NCBI GenBank assembly: GCA_046349635.1 | Contig: JAXMBX010000004.1 | Span: forward strand, 62,001-126,000 | Reading direction: 5' to 3' | DNA: 64,000 nt | Origin: JAXMBX01 sp046349635 | GTDB lineage: Bacteria; Planctomycetota; Planctomycetia; Planctomycetales; Planctomycetaceae | Shown here: piece by piece, positions 27,801 through 37,128 of the stretch | How positions within the stretch are numbered: the stretch's first letter is position 1 | How the letters are laid out: the number at the start of each line of letters is the position of its first letter | Notes under the pieces: generated by a model | The model's input: the letters and a program-made list of their open reading frames with translations, nothing else | What the model was told of the DNA's origin: nothing | Database searches by the model: none | Program-made: the position numbers and the translations under genes

Positions 27801-29316
27801 TGTAACCATTCAGGCGGTCAGAAGCTTCGATCCCAACGACATTATCGGCCCCGGCGGATACGGCGTTCCGCAGTTCCGCGCCGAGCAGCCCGAAGTTTAT
27901 CCTTACACCGTCCATTTCGAGAACTCCCCCGACCTCGCCACCGCTCCTGCGCAACAGGTCGTCGTGACTCAGCAACTCGACGCGGACCTGGACTGGTCCA
28001 CCTTTGAACTCGGCAGCGTCGGTTTCGGCGATCAGATCATCGTCATTCCTCAGGGAATTCAGGCTTGGTCCGACCGGATTCTCTATCACAATCAGGACGG
28101 CTCCGATCTCTACGTCGACTTCTCCGCCCGGTTGAATCCCGAAACCGGCGTCGTCGCCTGGACCTTCCGTAGCGTCGATCCCGATACTGGTCTACTCCCC
28201 GAAGGGGTCTTCGATGGGTTTCTCCCGGTGAACGATGACACCGGCCGAGGCCAGGGATACATCAATTATGACATCAAACCCAAGGCCGGACTTGCCACCG
28301 GAACTCCGATCAACGCCCAGGCCAGTATCGTCTTTGATGCCAACTCACCCATCGCCACCAATATCGCTCTCAATACCATCGACGCCGGCAAACCCACGAG
28401 CCACGTCAATGCCCTCGCCGCGATCTCCCGCTCTCTGTCATTCCCCGTCTCCTGGACCGGGAGTGATGACGCGGGAGGCTCGGGGATCGACACCTACAAC
28501 GTCTACGTCTCCGATAACAATGCGCCTTATACCCTCTGGCAATCCGGCACTTCACTCACCACTGCCAGTTTTACCGGTGTCGAAGGGCACACCTACCGCT
28601 TCTACAGCGTCGCAACCGACCATGTCGGTCATCTCCAGTCCACTCCGGTAACGCCGCAGGCCACGACCAAAATCGACCTCATTCATCCTCCCGTTCTGGC
28701 CGGTGCAGGAACCCCCACCTACGCCAAAAACCAGTCTCCCGTCGCGGTTCTCTCGACCGTCACGGTCGCCGATGCCGATGACAACCTCGGCGGAGGAACC
28801 CTGTCGCTCACACTGAACGACCTCGCCATCGGCAAGAAACAGGTTCGTCCCGACCAGCTCAATACCGCCGGTCTCGCCAACCTCGGAACCGTGGCCAATC
28901 CACAGTTCACCAACGGCCAGCTGATCGTCACTGTCCAGCTCAAATCAGCGGTGACGGCCGCCCAGGTCCAGGCCTCGCTACGTAACGTCACCTTCACCAC
29001 CAGCGGGAAGGGGCTGAAAACCTCCACCCGCAATCTCACGGCTCAAGCGACCGACGGCGACAACGCCACCAGCAATCTCCTCACCGAAACGATTAACGTT
29101 CTCAAGAAGGCCCCCAAGTCGACACCCGCAATCGCTCCACTCTCTGGCCATAAATCAAATGGCAAACACTCGTTGTATGCCCGGAAAGGCAATTCTCACG
29201 CGGAAAAACCTGGGAAGACCGGGCAGAAGGGTCTCTTCACCGGCGGCAGTTCTTTCGCCGCATCGCAGGCGCTTTTGGACGAGCTGTTTGCAGCCGACCC
29301 CAACATCGGTTTCTGA
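21865..29316 (+). CDS. giant beta-propeller surface protein with planctomycete leader
   Basis: 2483 residues from TTG 21865, with GGAGG 5 nt upstream. Residues 1-45 form a basic leader ending VEVLETRELLS, the LE-x-R-x-LL type seen on planctomycete exported proteins. Residues about 50-1000 are repeats of PD40/TolB type (SADGNIIVFQS, SSDGRYVALES, SPNGRYVVFDS), forming one or more propellers. About 1000-1090 is an SdrD-type B domain (IRGKVFDDYNSDGIQ); 1105-1220 is CARDB-like (SNITFPASAAMGSAITFHW). A segment near 1985 (SFDPNDIIGPGG) matches a conserved repeat found in such proteins, then fibronectin-like and cadherin-like domains. Likely role is adhesion or cell-surface architecture. Confidence 0.85.
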   Translation: MISPTKSWLNRLRGSIPSRRTKSSAYRHVEVLETRELLSIQPLTTVDQALNGDTADGLSGAPSVSADGNIIVFQSQAGNLLAGVNVPGQIYAYNRTTDILTLVSAKPDGSPSQYGGASPVVSLDGKFVLFTSRSKDLVSQDLGTDLNLDQLFVRDLVHGTTTLVSASLSGLSGANADSGQDSSSSFRPPLYAISSNNRYVAFWSQATNLTAIAPTSSNLNQLYVRDLQTGSTRLASTDSSGNPAGPSNVLANPFTSIAVSDQGAVLFTTNLDFLVNSDNLSQSDVFLNDGTTHLVSLNSAGTAPANNDSLNPRWDATRTKVYFLSRATDLGFGGSGITQLYVRNLQTNTVTLVSHAPGNSSQPGSDEVRNYSISSDGRYVALESVTSLGSTNVYLLDTVAGTSTLVSAIAGTSNPANNSGMPVISGDGSTIVFKSGASNLISGFVDNNQFGSDFYAYTRSTGAIRLLTSDRITPLKGGDGNEIFSASFPVAVSSDGSSIAFQSLSTNLVANDNNLVADVFLVEGSTRTLLSRRDPANSIATLAGGYTTGSSADGRYVLIVSPGANISLSAPAMLYIKDTQTGDLIQVNEGRSVTIADAAISPDGRYVVFSDGAVKLFDRVNHTLEVISKKPDGTSSSGSFFRNVALSADGRYVAFVGNATDLIAGLSDPNGAQVDLYLRDRQLGTTILVNRLAGSATTTSNRGFGSRLLMSADGQKIVYDSTASDLAPNDTNGTGGSDIFVFNLAMQSNSLVTVTTAGAAAGGRDFSISSDGTKIAFASSGSNIVAGVTGSHVYLRNLSTATTTLIDKKYDGSAPSNSISKLPKITPDGKYVVFESSSTDLVQNFGAANSSGDLYRTDLTSGVTSLVTPAATGTGGGNANSRLDDLNGESRQLISPNGRYVVFDSFATNLVANFVDGNGDSQPDLFERDLLTGKTWLVSQSLSGSGGNNASGLNLYNLPDSATVLDDGRVIFFSLASNLTTTVDDNQIYDVFLADPAAVSGASIRGKVFDDYNSDGIQQSNEPILAGATLYCDANANGHLDTGERSVQSGVDGAYSFTGLAVGNYRVRLATTAVDQLIAPASGYYDVSLANSSQVVTGRDFADHVKHADLAVSNITFPASAAMGSAITFHWTVTNQGQGPTNTSSWRDSVYISESPTLDANALLLGVADHTGSLNAGGSYVGSFTTTVPAAIPGPFYIIIQTDHFRVVKEVNRDNNILTAIQTLQTTVTPLDLDTPYSGTFPAANPVAGKLFQYFITFVPQLGPTAQIRLHTSASTGDFDLFVSANSPPTDQMFDATVHGTAGHDLVLPLTGSGIIYIAVAANLPASANRAFTLTAETVSLSVTSTDVSSLDRGGTTTFLVTGSRFDGEMAAALVNAGGQSFTALHVDPISSAQMYVTFDLRNIPEGVYDFRVSGSYFTLDTVQISGEGHYRLRRQTFSATLTKAFTVTAAKSDDVSLSISAPATRRIGVPFTAYVSIVNNSTHDVPAPVLIVSADQGSKFSLSGDPSLSGSMIFQALGSGAGSGILRAGEELRVQIRVAAGGDGPLQLSVGFAHDDATPIDWTSFLADLGVDTSDPVWNTVRQRFVSHFGTTWKQVETALAADLTIAGSRGGIARTITEPLSAWVTNAYYAALNPVPPAAETIPVAPLADFESISPTINILGKDYRDLTLEEKEEFLSSDVANWLFAIMGNGVAQNHMNLFLGPQGINSGYHPSEPFYGDGSPVSNAAADARYGDLSFPPLNDGPYIFFTGQPFHSFKELIQQKIDNIVRQLNGAEPPLTEWKDFTRYNVAYLIFYETETTGLNGLGKLLGGAAQGRLDIPNPYQPSKGGLGQRVKMTLDPILGGDKTAFDLYFGFGEMDDPNDSDHFFQFKVKITDFERQGDVVNYKAEITYHFDDFYDFTNGHVDNYLASIQSGSLLGAIKSKDPGALAVLLAYDIKTAGWGTAFADAIEIKKTVSSTVNLKQDPKPPPPDPPVETVTIQAVRSFDPNDIIGPGGYGVPQFRAEQPEVYPYTVHFENSPDLATAPAQQVVVTQQLDADLDWSTFELGSVGFGDQIIVIPQGIQAWSDRILYHNQDGSDLYVDFSARLNPETGVVAWTFRSVDPDTGLLPEGVFDGFLPVNDDTGRGQGYINYDIKPKAGLATGTPINAQASIVFDANSPIATNIALNTIDAGKPTSHVNALAAISRSLSFPVSWTGSDDAGGSGIDTYNVYVSDNNAPYTLWQSGTSLTTASFTGVEGHTYRFYSVATDHVGHLQSTPVTPQATTKIDLIHPPVLAGAGTPTYAKNQSPVAVLSTVTVADADDNLGGGTLSLTLNDLAIGKKQVRPDQLNTAGLANLGTVANPQFTNGQLIVTVQLKSAVTAAQVQASLRNVTFTTSGKGLKTSTRNLTAQATDGDNATSNLLTETINVLKKAPKSTPAIAPLSGHKSNGKHSLYARKGNSHAEKPGKTGQKGLFTGGSSFAASQALLDELFAADPNIGF

Positions 29317-29605
29317 CCGACGCCGTCCTTATGGTGGAGTGAATGCCGGTCTCCGCAGTGTGGCCCGCCCACCAGGCACATTTCCCAGCGGCTTGTATCC
29401 CGGTGCATTAACTGATTTGAAACATCCTCAACCAGCCCCGGCTCTGAACGGGAAAGCCTCATCCGGCAGGCTGCCAGTCATCCTGGCGGAGCGAGTTTTA
29501 GTTGTCTTGTGTGCCAGCTGCCGCAGGATTCTGCGAAACCGTCGCACTGAAACTGCTGCGGGAGAAAAGGGGGACAGTCTTCAACGAACGTTCGGGCGAT
29601 GCTGA

Positions 29606-30466
29606 CTACGGGGCAGTCTGCGGGGATGCGGAAGAGACCTTCAGATACCCTTGGGAAACCAGGAAGTCGTCCATCCGATCGATGGTCTTCTCCAGCCACG
29701 GGGACTTGTTGAAAAATGAGTGCCCCACTCCCTCCGCCAGATAGATTTCGGCGTGATGACCAATCTTCTTCGACCGTTCGAGGAATTCCTCTCCCTGTTT
29801 CAGGAGTTGGTCCTTTGTTCCGAAGAATAGCAACGTCGGTGGGGAATCCTTCGCCAGATGCCGTGTCGGAGAAATTGCCTCAGCGACATCACTATTATCG
29901 CTGATTCGTTCGAGGAGCTTCGGCAGATTGAAATTCAAGACCGGATTAAACAGCACCAGAACGTTCGGCTTCGAGGAAATCGTTAAATCCTCCTGCTTGG
30001 AATCCAGTCCGTCGCAGAGGGCGGTACAAGCCGCCAGATGTCCGCCCGCCGAGCCGCCGGCTCCGACGACTTTGTTGGGATCGATCCCCAGCCGTTCCCG
30101 ATTCTGCCGCACCCAGCGAATGGCACTTTTGGCATCCTCGACGCAGGCTTCGGGCGTCACCTGATGCCGGGACTTCACGCGATAATCAGCACAAATTGCC
30201 ACCATTCCCCGCTGGGCGAGATGTTTGGACTGTGGCTCGAACTGAGTCAATTTGCCATTCGTCCAGCCTCCTCCGAAAAAGAAGACGATCACAGGCCTCT
30301 TCTGGTCCGCTTTCCAGTCAGGCGGAAAGTAGGCCGTCAGCGACAATTCACCCTGTTCGGTCTTCTTGTAGATAATTGACTTGGACGACGGAGCATCGTC
30401 CCCGCGGACCCAAAAGGGGCTGCAGATGAGCAACGCTGAAAGCACCAATGAAGTAATCTTCGTCAT
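29606..30466 (-). CDS. secreted alpha/beta hydrolase (BD-FAE/carboxylesterase type)
   Basis: 286 residues with a signal peptide (SLVLSALLICSPFWVRG, cleavage around 22). The fold is an esterase: oxyanion segment VFFFGGGWTNG, nucleophile S139 in GAGGSAGG, acid D219 in FFGTKDQ and H249 in GVGHSFF. The usual HGGG is FGGG here. Such enzymes remove acetyl or feruloyl groups from plant or algal polysaccharides. It stands alone between two surface-protein genes. Confidence 0.88.
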   Translation of the reverse strand: MTKITSLVLSALLICSPFWVRGDDAPSSKSIIYKKTEQGELSLTAYFPPDWKADQKRPVIVFFFGGGWTNGKLTQFEPQSKHLAQRGMVAICADYRVKSRHQVTPEACVEDAKSAIRWVRQNRERLGIDPNKVVGAGGSAGGHLAACTALCDGLDSKQEDLTISSKPNVLVLFNPVLNFNLPKLLERISDNSDVAEAISPTRHLAKDSPPTLLFFGTKDQLLKQGEEFLERSKKIGHHAEIYLAEGVGHSFFNKSPWLEKTIDRMDDFLVSQGYLKVSSASPQTAP

Positions 30467-30665
30467 CGTAGAGGCTTCCTCATCTGTCTGATTTATTTCG
30501 GGTGTTCGCTTGGATTGTTTTACTCAATCTTAGCAGTCTACCGCGTCGGGATGATCGAAAGAGAAAGTCATGCAACACGGAACCCTTTGTTTTTGGCGAA
30601 GCAGCGGCGATATGGACTTAGCCGTCCTCTACTCAACGAAAGGATATTTTTAAGCCACGTCCCGC

Positions 30666-33600
30666 TCAGGTGATCGTGATGGAGGCGGTATCACGGGCGG
30701 AGGAGAAGGCTGTGGTGCCGCCGCGGGTGCTGGTGTCCACCTTGGTCCCCTCAGTCCCGGTGGATTGATCCCAGGCGGCAAACGAAATCGAACGGACGCC
30801 GGTGAAGCTGCCGTTGGGGCGGAAGCGGATCTTCGTGGTGGCGAGGGCTTTCAACAGGAGGGAATTGCTCTGGTCGACGGTGCCGACGGCAGTCCACGTG
30901 GTGCCGCTGTTGAGGGAGTATTCCCAGGTGCCGCCGGAACTGGGGCGCCGTAGATGGCGATCCCCTGGGGATCGGTGGACTCCAGGTCGGTGATGTAGTT
31001 GGCACCGCCGGAGGCAATCAGACTCAGAATGGAGATGCCGGCGGGGTTGTTATTGGTCTTGGGGATGGTGGGGAGGGTCGGAGAGCCGGCCGGGTTGAGG
31101 ACGGGGGCATCGTTGACCGTGTTGACGGTCAAGGTGACGCTATCCGCCCCGACGCTGAAGGGGTCGTTCCGCCATTCACCGAGACATCGACCTTGGTGCC
31201 CGCGACACCCGTACTCTGATCCCAGGCACGGAAGAAGATCTTGCGATCGCCGGTGGTCGTGTTGTTGGGGACGAAGCGGAGGTACGTGGAGGCATCGGAC
31301 TTGAGCAACAGGGCGTTGTTCGCCGCGACGGCACCGATGGAGGTCCAGGTGGCAGTGTTATCGAGGGAGTACTCCCAGTGGCCGCCGATGTCCTGAACGG
31401 CGTAGATGGCGATCCCCTCGACGCCACCGTCGACGTCGGTGATGTACTCACTGGGGAGACGCTGGCGATCATGTTGCTGACTTTGAAGCCGAGGTTGTTG
31501 ATCGCGGACTTATTGACCGTGGGGACCACGGGATTCAGGGCGTTGAAGAGGAGCGGGGCATCATTCACCGGGGTGACGGTGATGGTGGCACTGTCCGCCT
31601 TAACACTGAAAGCCGTGGTGCCGCCGTTGGTGGTGATGTTGGCGAAGCCCCCATTGGTGCCGGAGGACTGATCCCAGGCGCGGAAGTAGACCTGACGGGT
31701 GCCGTTGAAATTGGTGAGGGGGACGAAGCGGAGGCGGGTGTTGCCGGCGTCATCGGCGGCGAGGAGGAGGGCGTTGGTCTGGGAGAGATTCCGGAGATCG
31801 TGGTCCAGATCCCGCCGTTGTTGAGGGAGTATTGCCAGTTTCCACCGGAACTGGGGGCGGAGTAGAGGGCGAGGCCCTTGGGATCGGTCGCATCCACGTC
31901 GGTGATGTAACTATTGCCGAGCGCCGTGCCGGCGATGAGGTTCTTGATGGAGGTGCCGGAGCTATTGAAGGTGTCTTCAGGGATCGATAACAGGGAGGGA
32001 TTACCCGTCGGGTTCAGAACCGGAGCGCCGTCATTCACGGGTGTGACATTGATCGTGATCGAGTTCGGGCTTTGATCAAGATCCACGCCGCTGCTCGCTG
32101 TTCCGCCGTCGTCTTGAACCTGGAAGGTAAACGAAGTGTAACCATAGCCGTTGGCGTTTGATGCAGGGGTGAACTTGAGATTGCCAATCCCGGCGACGGG
32201 GATGAACTGGCCAGCCGTGACTGGATTCCCGCTGAGGCTCAGTGAGCCGGTGGCGGGCAGGGTCGTGATCTTGACGGCCAGCAGGCTGTTCGCAGGGGAG
32301 TCATTGGGGTCAGTGAACCCGAAATCGGCTGCAGTGAAAGCGTAGTCCGTGTCTTCCGGCGTCGTGACGGTTGCGTCGGTACCGGCGGGAGCGTCGTTGA
32401 CGGAAGTGACATCAACCGTCAGAGTTTTCTCCGAGGAGGTGTCATTTCCGCTGTTGGCCGTCCCGCCATCGTCCTGAACCTGGAACGTGAATGAGGCATC
32501 GCCTGTGCCGCTGGCATTCGTAGCGGGGGCGAAGACGAGTTTTCCAGAATCAATATCCGCAACTGGAATCGTGGTTGCTCCGGTGACGGTGTTGCCGTCG
32601 TATTTCAATGTACCTGCCGTGGACGGATTCACGATTACCGCTAAGAGATTGTCTGCGGGAGAGTCATCAGCATCGGAGAAACCGAAGTCTACCGCCGTGA
32701 GGGTATAATCCGTATCCTCCAGAGCGGTAACTGTATTGTCGTCACCGGCGGGGGCATCGTTAATGGAGGTGACATCGACCGTAATGGTGTTGGGACTTTG
32801 ATCGAGATCCACACCGCCGCCGGATGTTCCCCCGTCATCCTGAACTTGGAACGTGAAGGAGGCATAGCCTGTGCCATTAGCATTCGCGGCGGGAGTGAAT
32901 TTCAAATTGCCGATACTGCTAACGGGAAGGAATTGTCCGGCGGAAACAAGATTGCCGCTAAGAGTCAGCGAACCGGCAGTCGGGAGTGTCGTGATCTTGA
33001 CGGCCAACAGAGTGTTTGCGGGAGAATCGCTGGTGTCAGTGAAGCCGAAGTCAGATGCGGCAAAAGCGTATTCCGAATCTTCCAGGGTGGTGACGATGTT
33101 GTCAGTACCGGCGGGTGCCTCATTGATATTCGCAACAGTCACCGCGATGGCCTGTGAGTCCGTGAGAACCCCGTCGCTCACCTGCACGACAACATCGTAA
33201 ATGTTATTTAGATCGAAATCACCGGGCGCATCAAAATTCGGAGCGGAAACGAAATTGAGAACTCCCGTGGTGGAATTGATGGCGAATTTTGCGGCATCCG
33301 CTCCCCCCACGATCGAATACGTGAGGGACGCTCCGGAATCGGGATCGGTTGCGGTGACTGTCGTGACGGCAGTCGTATTTTCATCGATACTGATCGAAGC
33401 GGTCGCTCCTCCTCCATTACTGGTGATCGAGGGAGGATTTTCCGTCAGGTCGATCCGCAACGAGTATTGGCCGATCTCACCGTAAGAGCCGTGGCTGGCA
33501 ATCTGGACGTAATAGTCACCCGCAGCCAGAGTCTGGGTGATGGTCGCATCGTACGAACTCGAAGGATTGCTGCTGCCGATCTGGGTGACGCCGTCGCTGG

Positions 33601-35446
33601 AATACAGAAACAGTTGGGTGTTGAGATCGTTGATGTATTCGTCTACATCCACAGAGATCGTTGTGGAACCGGAGGCGTAGAACTTGAAGTAATCTTTATC
33701 GCCGATCGTCTGGATGATTCCGTTCACAGAATAGGAGGCCCCGCTCAGAACTAGCGTTGTGGCCGATCCAGCAGTATCGCCATAGTCATCCGTGCGATAA
33801 CCGATGGTATTCCCAACACTGCTGATGACGGCGACATCATCCTGCGAGACGGTCGTGTTGGAACCGGCATCGGCATTGCCGGTCGCCCAGATGGCGCGGC
33901 TGAGTCCCGTTTTGGGAGTGGCCAGGATCGCGTTGGGGATAATGTCGGCATTGCCGGCGAAGTTGCCGGTTTGGGAATTGTAGTGCCGCAAACCCAGGCT
34001 GTGGCCGAACTCATGTGAGACGGTGTCCCCTTCTTCCAGCCCTCCAGCCATGATCTTTCCGTCAAGACTCGCTCCAAAACCATTGTAAGTCTCAAACTCG
34101 GAGTGGAAGAGAAACGCGACGTTGTCGTTGGCGGTGCCATTGCTATAGGACGGACGCAATGCGACACCCAGGGTCCCGGAGGGCTGCCCGACAATGGAGG
34201 GGCTGCTGTTTGTCGCCACCATGCGTAAGGACTGCCCATCCACGATGGAACCGGGGGCAACCGGGGTCACATTCAGGTTAAAGGGGCTGTAGTCCTCGGA
34301 AGTGGTCCGACAGAGATTCTTCATCGCGAGTCGTTCTCCCGGTGAGAACGTCGAAGAGTTGCCATCCAGGCTGTAGGGAGTGGCGGAATAGGTGCCCCAG
34401 GCGTCAGTCGCGGAGTAGCCGTCGAAGTCCAGATACAAGGTGTCGGTGGCACCGGGATTGCTGTTGAATACGGGAACCGTTGCAGAGTAGTTTGAGTCCG
34501 CAAGCGCGCGTAACTTGAATTCCCCAGTCGTCCCCGAGACTCCGGCGACGGCAATGTAATAATTCCCGGCGGCCAGGTCAGCATAAATCGCGGGGTCAAG
34601 AAAGCCTGCTGCACTGGCTGTGCTCACCACGGTGGACGGTGTATTAAAGCCTCTGAAGTCAAAACCGTTGTCATTCGTCGCGAGCAGGTTTCCGGACACG
34701 TCGTACAGGGCCATCGCCGCATTGAGAGTGCCGCTCAAGGGAGAGGAAATATCGCGTGAATCGAGATCGAGGAACAGGCCGGACGGATTTGCCAAAGAAA
34801 AACTGTAGATCTTGGAGACGTTGGCCGCGATCGTGCCCGCCGTTTCGAGCCAGTCGCCCGACGTGGCCGAGAGGATGTCCACCGTGGGAATCGAGAGCGA
34901 CGTCGAAGAACTCGGAAGACCGACCGTAATGGATCGCGTGTACGAGTTGTTCGTTTCATCACTCTCGGACACTTCATTGGCGGAATCGACATTGAAGACA
35001 TAGGAGTGACTGCCTGCGGACAGAAAACCCGTGTTGAACTGGTAGTCCTGCATGGAGGCCGCAAAGAAGGATTGCAACCCCGAGGAAGAGTTAATGGTGA
35101 CCTGATAGGTGCCGTCGAGGGTGAGTGTGGAATGGAACGCACTGGCATTAGTGGTTCCAAAGTTGGCCATGCCGGCATCGAGGTAGTAGTTGTAGTCACC
35201 GATGGTATAGGCGGAGGCATCGGTATTCGTGCCGGGTTGCGTGGAGACGACCACTTTGTTTGACCAGCCGGAAAGCGCATACGGCTGCAGATCGACCGCC
35301 AGGAGGACACGTTCCTCGAGAGGCTGAGTGCCGGATGCCAGGTGAGTGGTCCAGAGAGCGTGCCGTAACTGGCGAGGTCGGCGCCCGAAGCGAAGCTGAG
35401 AACGTCGAAATGCTCGCAGAACGCGAGGAAACCATTCGATGACCAT
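30666..35446 (-). CDS. surface zinc metalloprotease with cadherin-like repeats, C-terminus frame-broken
   Basis: About 1590 residues when frames are joined. The leader ends PLEERVLLAVDLQP. A CARDB-like domain (about 60-180) and a PPC-like domain (about 200-310) precede a metalloprotease core with HEFGHSLGLRH (H478, E479, H482, H488), the HEXXHXXGXXH zinc motif of matrixin/metzincin enzymes. A second PPC-like domain and several cadherin-type repeats (DSPANTLLAVKITTLP) follow. The end consists of three or four ~125-residue units with FRAWDQSTG and WEYSL motifs. Four frame breaks occur there, each repaired by adding one base to a plus-strand G-run at 31781-31783, 31453-31456, 31160-31163 and 30942-30945. 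Confidence 0.82.
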
Positions 35447-35919
35447 GGGAGGGAACTCCGGAAGAAACCTGAGAGGCGCGGCGGAAAGATGTGGGAACGA
35501 AAATCGTCTAACGATGAGAAATGAACGAACGGAGAGAGTGGGTATCTACCGACTCGGATTCCCAACGAACCTATTCGCGGACGGCGAATAAGTCCGTCTG
35601 GGAGGCAACCTGCTACCTCCGTTACTATTGTTAGTATGGCGGCGATTGTAGCAGTCGTCAGGGGGAGTATCTATAGTCAAAAGTCCCCTAGGTCCGTCTC
35701 AGATCGCTCGCTGAGAAATACACCCTTCGTAATAGATCTCGTTAGATCTCTCCTCACAACTGATTGAGAAAGGGGCTGTTACGGAGTTCGAGCCCCTTTC
35801 GATGGCAGGCTTCGGTTCGAACGCACATGCAAAGCGGTTTTTGAGAGTGGTTAAATACTGAGTCACTATCGCGGTGCCGAGTTCGAAAAAACTGTCGATT
35901 CCGACGGAAAAACTCTGGC
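35447..35919 (-). promoter_or_regulatory. structured 473-nt gap upstream of the metalloprotease gene
   Basis: No gene is seen. A cluster of inverted repeats lies at 35580-35654: GACGG/CCGTC (35580-35584, 35594-35598), GGAGG/CCTCC (35601-35605, 35616-35620), TACTA/TAGTA (35623-35627, 35632-35636) and an outer CTGCTAC/GTAGCAG (35610-35616, 35648-35654). The outer pair overlaps the GGAGG hairpin, so the two cannot form together. This could be a leader RNA of the metalloprotease or a terminator of the flavoprotein gene. Confidence 0.4.
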
Positions 35920-36984
35920 TCAGGGCTGGGGGAGTTGGTGGGCCGCGGCGATCTTCTCTCCGATCAGGCTGATCTTCGAATCGTGTAGCCGCTTTTCGCT
36001 CAGCCAATACGGACTGGTGATCTCTTTGAAGGCATAGATAGCCGCTTGAATCCCTTCTGCCCAGGCAACTGTAATTAGCTTGATGTCCCCCAGCACGTCA
36101 CCCACTGCAAATACCCCGCTCCGACTCGTCTCGTAGTACGCATCCACCGCCACGCTCCCATTGTCGTTGAGCGTCAGATGTAGACGTCGGAAGACGTCAA
36201 CGGATGAAAGAAATCCGATCTGAACGATAACCAGCTCACTCGTTAATGACTGTCCGTTGCTAAGCTCCAGCTTTATTTCATCTCCGTCAATTCGGGCGGA
36301 GGTGATTTCGGAATTGGTATGGATTCTCCCACCGGAGTCAGTAACTCGCTGCAAGGTGCTGACCTTCCCGCTGACCTCGCTGCGGACGATCAGATCGACT
36401 GTCCCGTGTCGCTTCAGCACCATGATCGCCGCGTCCAGTGCCGAATCTCCCCCTCCCACGATCGCCACGCGTTGATTGGAATAGTCCGCCACACGCGGAA
36501 CCTTGTAAGACACCTTCGCAGAATTGAGTTCGTCCAGAACCGTGTGCTTTCGGGGGAAATGCAACAATCCGCAGGCGAGCAGAACCTTTCGACACAAGTA
36601 CGAGTTCCGATTTGTCACCACCTGTTTCAATGCGTCCTCTTTACCTGACTCCGTGGTGTCAATCACGTCCAGCAACTCTTCTGAAAAGCGGAACTGCACC
36701 AGCGCATTGACTGCCTGCGAATAAACCCGCGATGACAGATTTTCCCCTGTAATTCCTTCCGGAAAGCCCGGAATGTCCACGATCTCTTTGTCGGGATACA
36801 AGAACTGGGGCTGTCCTCCCGGCGTTTCCTTCGCTTCGATCACAAGTGTCGTCAGGCCGCGGTGGGCCGTCGTCAATCCCGCGGCCAGACCGGCCGGCCC
36901 GGCACCAATGATCACGACATCCCAGAATGGAAGCTGGTCAAAATCCAAATCGGGATTCAACGGTGTCACGTGAAAATCGGACAT
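35920..36984 (-). CDS. thioredoxin-reductase-like ferredoxin/flavodoxin-NADP+ reductase
   Basis: 354 residues from ATG 36984, with ACGGAG about 8 nt upstream. Two nucleotide-binding folds are seen: FAD at about 25 (VVIIGAGPAGLAAG) and NAD(P) at about 165-180 (RVAIVGGGDSALDA); the C-terminal FAD contact is GVFAVGDVLGD. The CxxC redox pair of thioredoxin reductase is absent, which fits the TrxR-like FNR class. It lies in the same direction as the DHOD-like gene and nifJ and could move electrons between ferredoxin and NADP(H) for PFOR. Other flavoprotein roles are possible. Confidence 0.8.
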   Translation of the reverse strand: MSDFHVTPLNPDLDFDQLPFWDVVIIGAGPAGLAAGLTTAHRGLTTLVIEAKETPGGQPQFLYPDKEIVDIPGFPEGITGENLSSRVYSQAVNALVQFRFSEELLDVIDTTESGKEDALKQVVTNRNSYLCRKVLLACGLLHFPRKHTVLDELNSAKVSYKVPRVADYSNQRVAIVGGGDSALDAAIMVLKRHGTVDLIVRSEVSGKVSTLQRVTDSGGRIHTNSEITSARIDGDEIKLELSNGQSLTSELVIVQIGFLSSVDVFRRLHLTLNDNGSVAVDAYYETSRSGVFAVGDVLGDIKLITVAWAEGIQAAIYAFKEITSPYWLSEKRLHDSKISLIGEKIAAAHQLPQP

Positions 36985-36997
36985 GTAAATCTCCGTC

Positions 36998-37015
36998 ACG
37001 AGGAGATGTCCTCGT
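36998..37015 (-). promoter_or_regulatory. perfect hairpin just upstream of the FNR-like gene
   Basis: ACGAGGA (36998-37004) and TCCTCGT (37009-37015) form a 7-bp perfect inverted repeat with a 4-nt loop. It ends 14 nt before the ATG at 36984, beside the ribosome site. It may act as an operator or as an RNA hairpin that limits initiation. Confidence 0.4.
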
Positions 37016-37128
37016 AGCAGCGCGCTTGCCCGAAAGCATCAGCCGAACACTTTTTACTCGCCGGACAGAATGCTTCAACATCTGATCCGGGAATAATTCT
37101 TGCCCGGCTTGATCTCTGCATCAGACAA

